57,808 bases of DNA from NCBI GenBank assembly GCA_030066685.1, contig JASJBF010000037.1:1-57808 (forward strand). Reading direction: 5' to 3'. Source of the DNA: Kiloniellales bacterium. Its GTDB lineage: Bacteria > Pseudomonadota > Alphaproteobacteria > Kiloniellales > JAKSBE01. Below the pieces are notes generated by a model, which did not search any database, was not told the DNA's origin, and was given only the letters and a program-made list of their open reading frames with translations. Positions 43,347 through 52,756 of this stretch are shown here, one piece after another. The stretch's first letter is position 1. Each line of letters opens with the position of its first letter. Both the position numbers and the translations under genes were made by a program.

Positions 43347-43905
43347 GGCGTTCGGGGGCAGTTTGCTTGTCTGCGGCCCAGCGTCGGCCGGCGAGGGCCT
43401 GCGGTCTTCGAGTTCCGTGGAGGCAGGGCAGTGGGCGAGAGCCTGGGCCGCGATCGTATCGGAGTCCGGAAAAGCTACTCTGTTCCCGCATTTCCAAACG
43501 GCTAGGTTTCTGGACTGCACGCCGTGACTCAGCCACGGGGTGCAGCCCAAACCCTGACCCCGTCGCCCGTTGCACCCACTGCCATCCAGGCGCCTATCTT
43601 GCCACGCTTGGCATGACCCGTGTTGCTTCAGACCTCGGTGCTCATGCCGAGGTTCGGCCGAGCCTCGCTGACACCCTCGCACCCAATCGACGGGCTCATT
43701 GGACCTCATTCCAGGAATTGAAACGCCCTGTCCCGTCTTCCGATGTTTGCCTTTTTTTGGGTTGTTTGCTCCTTGGCGTGTGAGAACCTGATTTCTGCCT
43801 GACGACTTTGGGGGTATATCCGGAGTACGTTGGACAAGGTGCCCTGGCCCAACTGGCGGCGGGTGGCCGGTCCGTCGAGAGGGTGGAGCTTGGAGAGGAC
43901 CAAAG
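43347..43905. other. 559-bp region without a convincing gene
   Basis: Frames on both strands here are short, with no ribosome-binding sites, signal peptides or known motifs. A T-rich patch (CCTTTTTTTGGG, about 43751-43762) stands out from the GC-rich background. The region may carry the promoter of the downstream lipoprotein and decayed sequence. Confidence 0.45.
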
Positions 43906-45729
43906 ATGGCGAAAGAAGCAGCACGCATCCTGCTGCGGGCGAAGGCCGATGCGGCCCCGCGAAGTCGTACCGGCATTGCCAGGAGCCAAGCGACCGGAAA
44001 AATCTGGCTGGGCCGACTTGTCGGAGCGGTGGCATTGTCGCTCGTGGCGACCTCCTGCACCGCCCCGGGTTCCGATGAGTTTGCGCCGGTATACCTCGAG
44101 GGCGCAGACGGCGGGTTGCAGGCGCAGATCATCGGGCGTCGTGACGGTGGCTTCTTCGGCGAAAGCGCCGCCAGCACGCCGCCCGCCTACCACGCGGAGC
44201 GCCGATGGCTCTATGTCATCGCCTTGCCGCGCCTGTCCATCGAAGTGCTCGATATCAGCGATCCGACCCGCCCCCGGCTGGTCAATCGGATTGGCTATCT
44301 CCGGTTCGTGCAAGCCTTGCTCTTCGATCCCTCTCGCCGCGCCGAAGCCGAGCGCGTGCAGCGCCTCGACGAGCCGACGCGCAACATAGAGCTACCGCGG
44401 CTTATCGGAGAGATTAAGGGCGTTGCCTTCGCCGACGGCGTCCTCGCGGTGGCGTTCAAGGCCCTGCAGGAAAACGAACGCGGGCGCGTGCTGTTCCTCG
44501 ACGAGTTCGGCGCCCCCATCGCCGACCCGGTGTCGGTCGGCATCGATCCGGATGCGATCGCCTTCTCGCCGGACGGGCGGAAACTCGTGGTCGCCAACAC
44601 CGCTACCGGCGAGGAAGGCGACGACCCCAAGGGCAGCATCAGCATCGTCACCGTGGATCGCGACGCGGGCGGTCAGGTGACGACGGATGTTCGCCAGATC
44701 GGTTTCGAGCGGTTCGACGGCCAGGCGGCTCAACTGCGCAGCGAGGGGGTCCGCATCTACACGCCCGGATCCACCGTCGCACAAGACCTCGAGCCGGAGT
44801 CGGTGGCGATCTCGCCCGACGGTTCGACGGCCTATATCGGTTTCGTTCGCAACAATGCCTTCGCGACCGTCGATCTGACCCTCGAAACGGTGGTCGACAT
44901 TCACGGCTTGGGCACGCGCGACTTCAACGTCGCGGGGCAAGGGATCGATGCCAGCGACCAGGATGGCGAGATCGCCATCCGGCCCTGGCCGGTGTCGGGC
45001 TATTTCTCGCCCGATGGTATCGGCGTCCTGCCGACCGGCGGTGCGCTCCATGTGGTGACCGCGAACGAGGGCGACCCCCGCGACTTCGAGGATGCCCGGG
45101 TTGCGGGCTTGACGCTCGATCCCACCGCCTTCCCGGATGCCGCCGACCTGCAGCGACCGGAGAACCTGGGCCGGCTGCGGATCACCCGCGTCGAGGGCGA
45201 TCCGGACGGCGACGGCGACTACGACCGGCTTTTCACCCTGGGCACCCGTTCCTTCGCCATCTGGAGCCGCGACGGCCGGCTTGTCTTCGACAGCGGTGAC
45301 GACTTCGAGCAAAGGACCGCCGAGGCCGTTCCGGCCTTCTTCAACACGCCCGACGACGTCAACCGCTTTGACGGGCGCAGCCCTGATCGCGGGCCGGAGC
45401 CGGAGCCCCTTGCGGTCGGTAAAGTCGGCGATCGCTGGTACGCCTTCGTCGGCTTCGAGCGGATCGGCGGGATCATCGCCTACGATGTCACCGAGCCCAC
45501 GGCGCCACGCTTCGCCTTCTACCTCAACAACCGCGACTTCACCGTCGATCCGGCCGCCGTCTGCCAGCGCGACACCGTGAAGACGCCGGAATGCGCCGCG
45601 GTCGGCGATCTCGAGCCCGAGGCCTTGGGTTTCATTCCGGCCGAGCAGAGCCCGAACGGGGCCGCCTTGCTGGTCGCAACCCACGAGCAGACGGACAGCG
45701 TCCTCCTGCTCCAACTCGACCCCAAGTGA
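43906..45729 (+). CDS. Choice-of-anchor I-type beta-propeller lipoprotein (607 aa)
   Basis: ATG 43906 follows GAGAGGA. The N-terminus is long and basic and then has a hydrophobic segment ending LVATSC, a probable lipobox. The body has repeated WD/YVTN-like beta-propeller blades: LYVIALPRLSIEVLDISDP, GIDPDAIAFSPDGRKLVVAN, LEPESVAISPDGSTAYIGF, and VVTANEGDPRDFEDARV. The last motif is characteristic of the choice-of-anchor I / alkaline-phosphatase-like propeller family. It is probably a cell-surface or periplasmic protein. An enzymatic role is not established. It lies alone between long non-coding stretches. Confidence 0.75.
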   Translation: MAKEAARILLRAKADAAPRSRTGIARSQATGKIWLGRLVGAVALSLVATSCTAPGSDEFAPVYLEGADGGLQAQIIGRRDGGFFGESAASTPPAYHAERRWLYVIALPRLSIEVLDISDPTRPRLVNRIGYLRFVQALLFDPSRRAEAERVQRLDEPTRNIELPRLIGEIKGVAFADGVLAVAFKALQENERGRVLFLDEFGAPIADPVSVGIDPDAIAFSPDGRKLVVANTATGEEGDDPKGSISIVTVDRDAGGQVTTDVRQIGFERFDGQAAQLRSEGVRIYTPGSTVAQDLEPESVAISPDGSTAYIGFVRNNAFATVDLTLETVVDIHGLGTRDFNVAGQGIDASDQDGEIAIRPWPVSGYFSPDGIGVLPTGGALHVVTANEGDPRDFEDARVAGLTLDPTAFPDAADLQRPENLGRLRITRVEGDPDGDGDYDRLFTLGTRSFAIWSRDGRLVFDSGDDFEQRTAEAVPAFFNTPDDVNRFDGRSPDRGPEPEPLAVGKVGDRWYAFVGFERIGGIIAYDVTEPTAPRFAFYLNNRDFTVDPAAVCQRDTVKTPECAAVGDLEPEALGFIPAEQSPNGAALLVATHEQTDSVLLLQLDPK

Positions 45730-46135
45730 GGAACCTGACGGCGAGCCTCAACCCCTGTCCGGTGCTCCCGCCAGACCTCGGCCGAGAGCATCCCCGGTCA
45801 GATCCCTCGCCATCGAGCTCGACGATGCCTTCGCCATTGCCGAGGCAATCGACGTCTGAACCCTGGGACGGAGCGGATACGCTCCGCTCATCCCGCTACC
45901 GCGACGGTGCAGCCAAGAGCCGTCACTCAACACGGACCTGCTCAAGCAACAATGGATGACCGCCTGGCCAAAGAGGCCACCAGCTCCAAACACAAAGTGC
46001 GAAATACTCTAGACGCTACCTACTGGCCTCGAGATTCGTCTGCGAGACTGCATATTCTGTCCCCTAAATTCTGAGAATGCATGTACTATCCCTGAAATTC
46101 CTTGCTAGCCTGAGCCGTGATTTGTGGAGCATCTG
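45730..46135. other. 406-bp region upstream of the AlbA_2 gene; nothing recognised
   Basis: The sequence shifts here from GC-rich to AT-rich, with the AT content rising after about 46000, which may mark an insertion border. No repeat flanking the following gene was found by eye. Confidence 0.45.
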
Positions 46136-47146
46136 ATGCAGCTATGGGAAGACCTTAAGGAACGCAGGGGCCAGGCGATTGCCGAGATTTGTTCCCTGCA
46201 GCAAGCCGAATCCCAGGATTTAGAGTTCAAGCAAAAGAGTGATGTAAGTAATCCAATATTGAATAAGGACGACAAAAGAAATCTTGGGAGGTCTTTGTCT
46301 GGCTTTAGCAACGCAACTGGTGGAGTCTTAATCTGGGGTGTCGAAACCGGAAAGAGTTCGGATGACGAATCGCTTGCAAAAAGCCCCAAACCAATTTTCA
46401 GCTATGATAGATTCGCGAGGAATCTTAGTGCGCTGATTCCGGAGTACCTATCGCCGCCAAACCTGTCAATTGAAATTCTGCCAATCGAGTCCGCCGCTAA
46501 TGATGGGTCAGGATTTGTCGCAATCCGAGTCGAAGCGTCGGATAAACGCCCTCATATGAGCCTAGCACCGGGACACAATACCTACTTCTTGCGTGTTGGC
46601 GATGTGACGCATCCGATGGTCGATTTCCAAGTTCGAGATATGTTGCGAATTCAGACGGCGCCGGTTCTCAAAATGGGATACCTTTTTGAGAAGACGAGCA
46701 TTTCTGGAGCTGTTCATGGGGCCGAGCTTATTTTGACAGTTGCGAACGAAAGCGACATTTCGGCAAATCATCCTTACCTTCTAGTTCTAGAACGTGGTGG
46801 AGCAGTAGGATCCTCCAAGGCCAAGCTGAATTTTGAGCGAATTGAACCTGCGGACCGATCGACTTTGTGCTACCATGCTATTAATCAGTGTATCTTGCAT
46901 CCAGGAATTGAATTAAGAGCTGTGGCCTTCTTGGGGATTCGGTTTCAGAAATCGAATTCCGGCGTTTATTTCCGATCAGACAAAGAAGGTAATGCGGTGA
47001 AATCAGAGATTTATATCAAGGCCGCTGTAGGCTGTGAGCACACTAGAGCGAGAGAGGTTGAGCTGCGCATTGACAGTAAAGAAATGGAGTTGATCGCCAT
47101 GAGAACAGTTGAGGATTGGGGATATCTTGGGAAAAAGAGGTTCTAG
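46136..47146 (+). CDS. AlbA_2 (Schlafen-like) domain protein, probably acquired
   Basis: ATG 46136, with TGGAG 5-9 nt upstream, is preferred over an in-frame GTG at 46124, giving 336 aa. The N-terminal AlbA_2/Schlafen AAA-like domain is clear: QQAESQDLEFKQKSD, then LSGFSNATGGVLIWGVE and later NTYFLRVGDVTHPM. This domain occurs in putative DNA-binding regulators and in phage-defence proteins. The C-terminal half is beta-rich and not recognised. The gene is markedly more AT-rich than everything around it, with codons such as AAA, GAT and ATT common, so horizontal transfer is likely. Confidence 0.75.
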   Translation: MQLWEDLKERRGQAIAEICSLQQAESQDLEFKQKSDVSNPILNKDDKRNLGRSLSGFSNATGGVLIWGVETGKSSDDESLAKSPKPIFSYDRFARNLSALIPEYLSPPNLSIEILPIESAANDGSGFVAIRVEASDKRPHMSLAPGHNTYFLRVGDVTHPMVDFQVRDMLRIQTAPVLKMGYLFEKTSISGAVHGAELILTVANESDISANHPYLLVLERGGAVGSSKAKLNFERIEPADRSTLCYHAINQCILHPGIELRAVAFLGIRFQKSNSGVYFRSDKEGNAVKSEIYIKAAVGCEHTRAREVELRIDSKEMELIAMRTVEDWGYLGKKRF

Positions 47147-47326
47147 AATTCCCGACAGAAAGAGAAACGTCATAATCCAAGGGTTCGCCACTTAGAAGCG
47201 CTGGACGAGACAACGCGTCTCCAATGATCTAAGTTCGTTTAACTATCACGCTGGCGAACCGGCCCGCAGATCGAGTGCCAAGCATGCGGCGGCGTTCTCT
47301 CCTAATAGCTCGCTGGTGTTATCAAT

Positions 47327-47938
47327 TCAACCCCGCCTCACCACCGCCACCCCGTACTCCTGCCCCGCGTCTTCCAGCCAGTGCCAGAGGTATTCGGCGA
47401 AGGAGCGGAGGACGTAGAGGTCGTAGGCGGGTTCCTCGGAGGTCTGGTGGAGCAGGCCGCTGGTCTTGGCGAGCTGGCTCTGGGCGCAGGCGCCGGGCGC
47501 GAAGACGCGGGGGTGGAGGTCGAGGGGGCAGGCCTTGGCGAGGAGGTCGCGGGCCCGGGGGCCGGAGACCTCGATGCAGCTCCGGCTCTCGCCGACCTCG
47601 GTGACCGCGGCGTGGAGGCCGGCCAGGGTGGTGCGCAGGCGGGCGGCGTGATCGGCCGCGGGCTCGGCGGTGACGATCCACCATTCGTCGGGGCCGAGCC
47701 AGAAGGCGGTGGTCTTGCCCTGGGTCGCCGTGGTGTTGGGGGCGAGCGGCAGCGCGAGGCCGAGGGCGCCCTCGACGGCGGCCAGGACGGCGGCGTCCTC
47801 GGGGTTGCCGCGCAGGTTGACGATGGCGCGGAACGGCTTCTCGGCCAGGGCGACGCCGGCCTCGCCGCGCTCGGGACGGGCGCGGCCGTCGAGGCCGAGC
47901 TGCGCCAGGGCGCTCTGGCGGATCATCAGGTCAGCCAC
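47327..47938 (-). CDS. soxG: Sarcosine oxidase gamma subunit
   Basis: The 203-aa product is the last gene of the soxBDAG operon and starts 8 bp inside the end of soxA, suggesting translational coupling. It matches SoxG: KPFRAIVNLRGNPEDAAVLAAV, WLGPDEWWIV and RVFAPGACAQSQLAKTSGLLHQ. The subunit is structural and helps hold folate and the FMN/FAD assembly in heterotetrameric sarcosine oxidase, which converts sarcosine to glycine and methylene-THF with production of H2O2. The start could be a few codons later. Confidence 0.88.
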   Translation of the reverse strand: MADLMIRQSALAQLGLDGRARPERGEAGVALAEKPFRAIVNLRGNPEDAAVLAAVEGALGLALPLAPNTTATQGKTTAFWLGPDEWWIVTAEPAADHAARLRTTLAGLHAAVTEVGESRSCIEVSGPRARDLLAKACPLDLHPRVFAPGACAQSQLAKTSGLLHQTSEEPAYDLYVLRSFAEYLWHWLEDAGQEYGVAVVRRG

Positions 47939-50900
47939 GGAGCCGCTCCCCGGTCGGATCGAAGAAGACCGGCTCGGTCACCTTGCAGGCCAGGGTCTTG
48001 CCCTCCAGCGGGGCGTGGACCGTATGGCCGATCCGGGCCCGGCCGCCTTTCACCAGGGCCAGCGCGATGGAGCGGCCGATGTTGGGGCTGTGATAGCTGG
48101 AGGAGACGTGGCCGATCATGGCCATGGGCGGCTGCGCCTGCGGGTGCTCGACCAGCTGCGCGCCTTCGGGCAGGACCTCGTCGATGTCCTCGGTCAGGAG
48201 GCCGACCAGCTGCTTGCGGTCGGGCTTGTCCATGTCGGCGCGGGTCAGCGAGCGCTTGCCGATGAAGTCCTTCTTCTTGGAGACGATCCAGTCCATGCCC
48301 AGGTCGTGCGGGTTGATCGAGCCGTCGGTCTCCTGGCCGACGATGATGTAGCCCTTCTCGGCGCGCAGCACGTGCATGGCCTCGGTGCCGAAGGGGGTGA
48401 TGTCGTAGGTCGCGCCGGCGGTCATGATCGCCTGCCAGAGGGCGAGGCCGCGGCTCGCCGGGACGTTGATCTCGTAGCCGGCCTCGCCGGTGAAGGAGAC
48501 CCGGAAGATCCGCGCCGGGATGCCGCCGACCTCGGTCTCGGCCAGGCTCATGTGGGGCAGGGCGTTGGGCGAGAGGTCGAGGTCGGTGAAGCCTGAGAGC
48601 AGGCGCTGGGCGTTAGGGCCGGAGAGCGAGAGGGTGGCGAACTGCTCGGTGACGCTGGTCAGGTAGACCTCGAGCTCCGGCCACTCGGTCTGCAGCCACT
48701 CCTCGAGGTGGGCCAGGACCGGGGCGGCGTTGCCGGTGGTCGTGGTCATCAGGAAGTGGTGCTCGCCCAGGCGCGCGGTGACGCCGTCGTCCATCACCAT
48801 GCCGTCCTCGCCCAGCATCAGGCCGTAGCGGCAGCGGCCGACCTCCAGCTTGCTCCAGGCGTTGGTGTAGACCCGGTTCAGGAACTCGGCGGCGTCGGGG
48901 CCCTGGATGTCGATCTTGCCCAGGGTCGAGGCGTCGAGGATGCCGATCGAGCGGCGGCAGGCCAGGACCTCGCGCTCGACCGCGGCGTGGAGGTCCTCGC
49001 CGTCGCGCGGGTAGTACCAGGGCCGTTTCCACTGGCCGACGTCCTCGAAGACCGCGCCGGCCTGCTCGTGCCAGGGATGGATCGGAGTCTTGCGGACCGG
49101 GTCGAGCAGGTCGTCGAGGTCGCGCCCAGCGTAGGCGCCGAAGCTGACCGGGGTGTAGGGCGGCCGGAAGGTGGTGACCCCGACCGAGGGGACGGGCACG
49201 CCGAAGTGCTCGGCGACGATGCCGATGGCGTTGACGTTGCCGGTCTTGCCCTGGTCGGTGCCCATGCCGGTGGTGGTGTAGCGCTTGACGTGCTCGATCG
49301 AGCGGTAGCCCTCGCGCAGGGCCAGCTTGAGGTCGGCGGCGGTGACGTCGTTCTGCAGGTCGACGAAGGCCTTGCCGCCCTGGCCCGGGGGCTTGTCGGC
49401 CAGGGCCTTGTCGGGGGGCAGGCGCCAGATCCAGCGGCCGAGCAGGGGCCCCTGTTCGCCCGCCTTGGGCTGCTTGCGCCGGCCGCCCTTGGCCTTGAAG
49501 CCGGCCGCAGCGGCGGCCTTTGTTCCCGCCTCGGCGCCCTGCTTCAGGCAGGACTGCAGGCCGAAGGCGCCGTTGCAGGCGCCGGCGCAGAGCACCGCCT
49601 GGCGGGCCTCGTCGGGGACGAAGCAGGCCAGGTCCGGGTCCCACGTCAGGCTGCCCTTGGCCTGGGAGAAGAGATTGACCGTCGGGTTCCAGCCGCCGGC
49701 GACGGCCAGCAGGTCGCAGTCCAGCCGCTCGGCCTCGCCGAGCACGGCGTCGCCGGACTCGTTCAGGGTGGCGATCTTGACCGCGCTGACGCGGTTGCGG
49801 CCCTCGGTGCCGACGATGGTCTGGCCGGCCAGGACCGGCAGGCGCGCGGCCTCGGCCGCCTCGCTCAGCGGGCCCTCGGGCTCCGCCCGAAGGTCGACGA
49901 TGCCGGCGATCTCGACCCCGGCCGCTCGCAGGTCGAGGGCGGCGCCGTAGCCGGAGTCGTTGTTGGCGAAGACCACGGCGCGCGTGCCCGGGCGGACGCC
50001 GTAGCGCCGGACGTAGGTCCGGCAGGCGCCGGCCAGCAGGATGCCCGGGCGGTCGTTGTCGGCGAAGACCAGGGGCCGCTCGATGGCGCCGGTCGCCAGC
50101 ACCACCTGCTTGGCGCGCAGCTTCCACAGGCGGTGGCGCGGCAGCTCCTCCGGCGGATCGCCAAGGTGGTCGGTGACCCGCTCGAAGAGCGCCAGGTAGC
50201 CGTGGTCGTAGAAGGAGCTGACCGTGGTCCGGGTCAGGATCCGCACCTCGTCGTTCTGCTCCAGCTCGGCCAGGGCGGCGGCGACCCAGTCCAGGGCCGG
50301 CTTGCCGTCGATCTCCTCGGCGAGGCCGAGCAGGGCGCCGCCGGGCTCGGGCTGCTCGTCGGCCAGGACCACCCGGGCCCCGGCGCGGGCGGCGGCCAGG
50401 GCCGCGGCCAGGCCGGCCGGGCCGGCGCCGACCACCAGGACGTCGCAGTGGGCGTGGGTCTTGTCGTAGCGGTCCGGGTCGCGGCCCTCGGGCGCCTTGC
50501 CCAGGCCGGCGGCCCGGCGGATGACGTACTCGTAGCGCTCCCAGAGGCCGGCCGGCCACATGAAGGTCTTGTAGTAGAAGCCGGCCGGGATCAGCCGCGA
50601 AGCCAGGTTGTTGACCACCCCGACGTCGAACTCCAGGTTCGGCCAGCGGTTCTGGGAGCGGGCCTCCAGGCCCTCCAAGATCTCGGCCTGGGTGGCGCGG
50701 ATGTTAGGCTCGCTGCGCGCGCCGCGGCCGAGCTGGACCAGGGCGTTGGGCTCCTCGACCCCGGCGGAGAAGATGCCGCGCGGCCGGTGGTACTTGAAGC
50801 TGCGGCCGACCAGGTGGACGCCGTTGGCGAGCAGCGCCGAGGCCAGGGTGTCGCCGCGATAGCCCTGGTAGCTCCTGCCGTCGAAGCGGAAGCTGACCGG

Positions 50901-50951
50901 CTTCGCGCGGTCGATGCGGCCCCCCTCGGGCAGGCGGAAGTCCTGTGCCAT
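47931..50951 (-). CDS. soxA: Sarcosine oxidase alpha subunit
   Basis: The 1006-aa protein has the full SoxA layout: an N-terminal ferredoxin-like plug domain (residues about 1-110, with SFKYHRPRGIFSAGVEEPNA), an NAD/FAD Rossmann region beginning VLVVGAGPAGLAAALAAARAG (about 171-190), a second nucleotide motif, and a C-terminal GcvT-like tetrahydrofolate-binding domain from about residue 600 (LDASTLGKIDIQGPDAAEFLN). The alpha subunit binds NAD+ and THF and channels the C1 unit. It overlaps soxG by 8 bp and lies 10 bp after soxD. Confidence 0.93.
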   Translation of the reverse strand: MAQDFRLPEGGRIDRAKPVSFRFDGRSYQGYRGDTLASALLANGVHLVGRSFKYHRPRGIFSAGVEEPNALVQLGRGARSEPNIRATQAEILEGLEARSQNRWPNLEFDVGVVNNLASRLIPAGFYYKTFMWPAGLWERYEYVIRRAAGLGKAPEGRDPDRYDKTHAHCDVLVVGAGPAGLAAALAAARAGARVVLADEQPEPGGALLGLAEEIDGKPALDWVAAALAELEQNDEVRILTRTTVSSFYDHGYLALFERVTDHLGDPPEELPRHRLWKLRAKQVVLATGAIERPLVFADNDRPGILLAGACRTYVRRYGVRPGTRAVVFANNDSGYGAALDLRAAGVEIAGIVDLRAEPEGPLSEAAEAARLPVLAGQTIVGTEGRNRVSAVKIATLNESGDAVLGEAERLDCDLLAVAGGWNPTVNLFSQAKGSLTWDPDLACFVPDEARQAVLCAGACNGAFGLQSCLKQGAEAGTKAAAAAGFKAKGGRRKQPKAGEQGPLLGRWIWRLPPDKALADKPPGQGGKAFVDLQNDVTAADLKLALREGYRSIEHVKRYTTTGMGTDQGKTGNVNAIGIVAEHFGVPVPSVGVTTFRPPYTPVSFGAYAGRDLDDLLDPVRKTPIHPWHEQAGAVFEDVGQWKRPWYYPRDGEDLHAAVEREVLACRRSIGILDASTLGKIDIQGPDAAEFLNRVYTNAWSKLEVGRCRYGLMLGEDGMVMDDGVTARLGEHHFLMTTTTGNAAPVLAHLEEWLQTEWPELEVYLTSVTEQFATLSLSGPNAQRLLSGFTDLDLSPNALPHMSLAETEVGGIPARIFRVSFTGEAGYEINVPASRGLALWQAIMTAGATYDITPFGTEAMHVLRAEKGYIIVGQETDGSINPHDLGMDWIVSKKKDFIGKRSLTRADMDKPDRKQLVGLLTEDIDEVLPEGAQLVEHPQAQPPMAMIGHVSSSYHSPNIGRSIALALVKGGRARIGHTVHAPLEGKTLACKVTEPVFFDPTGERLRG

Positions 50952-50961
50952 CCGGGGCGCC

Positions 50962-51255
50962 TCAGATGTATTTCGTGTTGTCGAGCTTGGGCGGCTTCTC
51001 GCCCATGCGGTAGACCGCCAGGATCCGGTAGGTGACCGTGTCGCGGGCGAGGTTGAACCAGCGCCGGCAGCCCTGGCTGTGGCACCAGCGCTCGAGCAGC
51101 ACGCCCTTGACGTTGGACCTCATGAAGACGTAGTCGCCCCAGTCCTCGTCGGAGAGCTTCTCCGGCTTCTTGGGCCGGGCGATGTGCGCCTCGCCGCCGT
51201 AACCGAACTCGGTCTCGTCGCGCGGGCCGCACCAGGGGCAGTCGATCAGGAGCAT
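50962..51255 (-). CDS. soxD: Sarcosine oxidase delta subunit
   Basis: The 97-aa protein matches SoxD: it begins MLLIDCPWCGPRDETEFGYGGEAHIARP, with CPWC, and has RWCHSQGCRRWFNLARDT near the middle, giving the zinc-binding Cys/His set of the delta subunit. It is located between soxB and soxA, 13 bp after soxB, in the standard BDAG order. Confidence 0.92.
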   Translation of the reverse strand: MLLIDCPWCGPRDETEFGYGGEAHIARPKKPEKLSDEDWGDYVFMRSNVKGVLLERWCHSQGCRRWFNLARDTVTYRILAVYRMGEKPPKLDNTKYI

Positions 51256-51268
51256 GCCGTCGTCTCTC

Positions 51269-52522
51269 TCAGTGCGCCACGGCGGCGGCGCCGTGCTCGT
51301 CGATCAGGAAGCCGCTGTGGAAGCGGTCCAGCGCGAAGGGCGCGTTGAGCGCGTGGGGCTCGTCGCGGGCGATGGTGTGGGCGAAGACGTGGCCGGAGCC
51401 GGGGGTCGCCTTGAAGCCGCCGGTGCCCCAGCCGCAGTTGATGTAGAGACCCTCGACCGGAGTCTTGGAGAGGATCGGGCTGGCGTCGGGGCAGACGTCG
51501 ACGATGCCGCCCCAGTTGCGCAGCATGCGCATCCGCCGGAACATGGGGAAGAGCTCGCAGATCGCCGCCAGGGTCTCTTCGGTCACCGCGATGCCGCCGC
51601 GCTGACCGTAGCCGACGTAGTGGTCGACGCCGGCGCCGATCACCAGTTCGCCCTTGTCGGACTGGGAGATGTAGGCGTGCACGGCGTTGGACATGACCAC
51701 GGTGTCGAGCACCGGCTTGACCGGCTCGGAGACCAGGGCCTGGAGCGGCAGGCTCTGCACCGGCAGGCGGAAGCCGGCCTGCTCGGCCAGCACGCTGGAA
51801 TGGCCGGCGACCACAAGGCCGACCTTTGCGGCCTCGATCCGGCCCTTGCCGGTGCGCAGCGCCTGGATCTTGCCGTTGGAGATGTCGAAGCCCTCGACCG
51901 GGCACTCCTGGATGATGTCGATTCCGCGGGCGTCGGCGGCCCGGGCATAGCCCCAGGCGACCGCGTCGTGGCGGGCGGTGCCGCCGCGGCGCTGCAGCGA
52001 GGCGCCCAGGACCGGGTAGCGGCCGTCGCTGCGCAGGTCGATGATCGGGCAGAAGGCCTTGATCTGGGCCGGGCTCAGGAACTCGGAGTCGATGCCGTTC
52101 AAGCGGTTGGCGCTGACCCGGCGGTTCAGCTCGCGCAGGTCGTGCTGGTTGTGGGCCAGGTTCATCACCCCGCGCTGGCTGAACATGACGTTGTAGTTCA
52201 GGTCCTGGGACAGGCCCTCCCAGAGCTTGAGCGCGTGCTCGTAGAGCCGGGCGCTCTCGTCCCAGAGGTAGTTGGAGCGCACGATGGTGGTGTTGCGGCC
52301 GGTGTTGCCGCCGCCCAGCCAGCCGCGCTCGATCACCGCGACGTCGGTGATGCCGTGCTCCTTGGCCAGGTAGTAGGCGGTCGCCAGGCCGTGGCCGCCG
52401 CCGCCGACGATGACCACCTCGTAGGACGGCTTGGGCTCCGGGCTGCGCCAGGCCTCCGGCCAGTCCTCGTGGTAGCTGGCCGCGTTGCGCAGCAGGCTGA
52501 AGATCGAATAGCGCGGCGTCAT
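51269..52522 (-). CDS. soxB: Sarcosine oxidase beta subunit
   Basis: The 417-aa catalytic subunit starts [14 protein letters not shown] and contains the FAD Rossmann motif [22 protein letters not shown], followed by the DAO-type domain. The [23 protein letters not shown] segment and the C-terminal [23 protein letters not shown] are typical of SoxB. Substrate oxidation to glycine takes place on its FAD, and a covalently bound FMN relays electrons. It is first in the sox operon, and a GbdR-like regulator lies divergently upstream (234 bp). Confidence 0.93.
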   Translation of the reverse strand: MTPRYSIFSLLRNAASYHEDWPEAWRSPEPKPSYEVVIVGGGGHGLATAYYLAKEHGITDVAVIERGWLGGGNTGRNTTIVRSNYLWDESARLYEHALKLWEGLSQDLNYNVMFSQRGVMNLAHNQHDLRELNRRVSANRLNGIDSEFLSPAQIKAFCPIIDLRSDGRYPVLGASLQRRGGTARHDAVAWGYARAADARGIDIIQECPVEGFDISNGKIQALRTGKGRIEAAKVGLVVAGHSSVLAEQAGFRLPVQSLPLQALVSEPVKPVLDTVVMSNAVHAYISQSDKGELVIGAGVDHYVGYGQRGGIAVTEETLAAICELFPMFRRMRMLRNWGGIVDVCPDASPILSKTPVEGLYINCGWGTGGFKATPGSGHVFAHTIARDEPHALNAPFALDRFHSGFLIDEHGAAAVAH

Positions 52523-52756
52523 GGATCTCCCCGGCAGTGCGCTGCGGCGCCTATCCTGGCACAGGGCGCCGCGTTTTCAATAGTTTCCAAGGAGCCGGGA
52601 CGACCTGTGAAGGCTTGGGGATGAGCCTTTTGCCGGCCGGCGGCTAGCGGGGCAACGCCCACAATTTTTCATTTCGCGACACCGGGCGATTTATGCCAGA
52701 GTGGCCGCAAAAGGCGAAGAAAAGACGCCGGGTTTCGGCGCGGGGAATGGGAAAGC

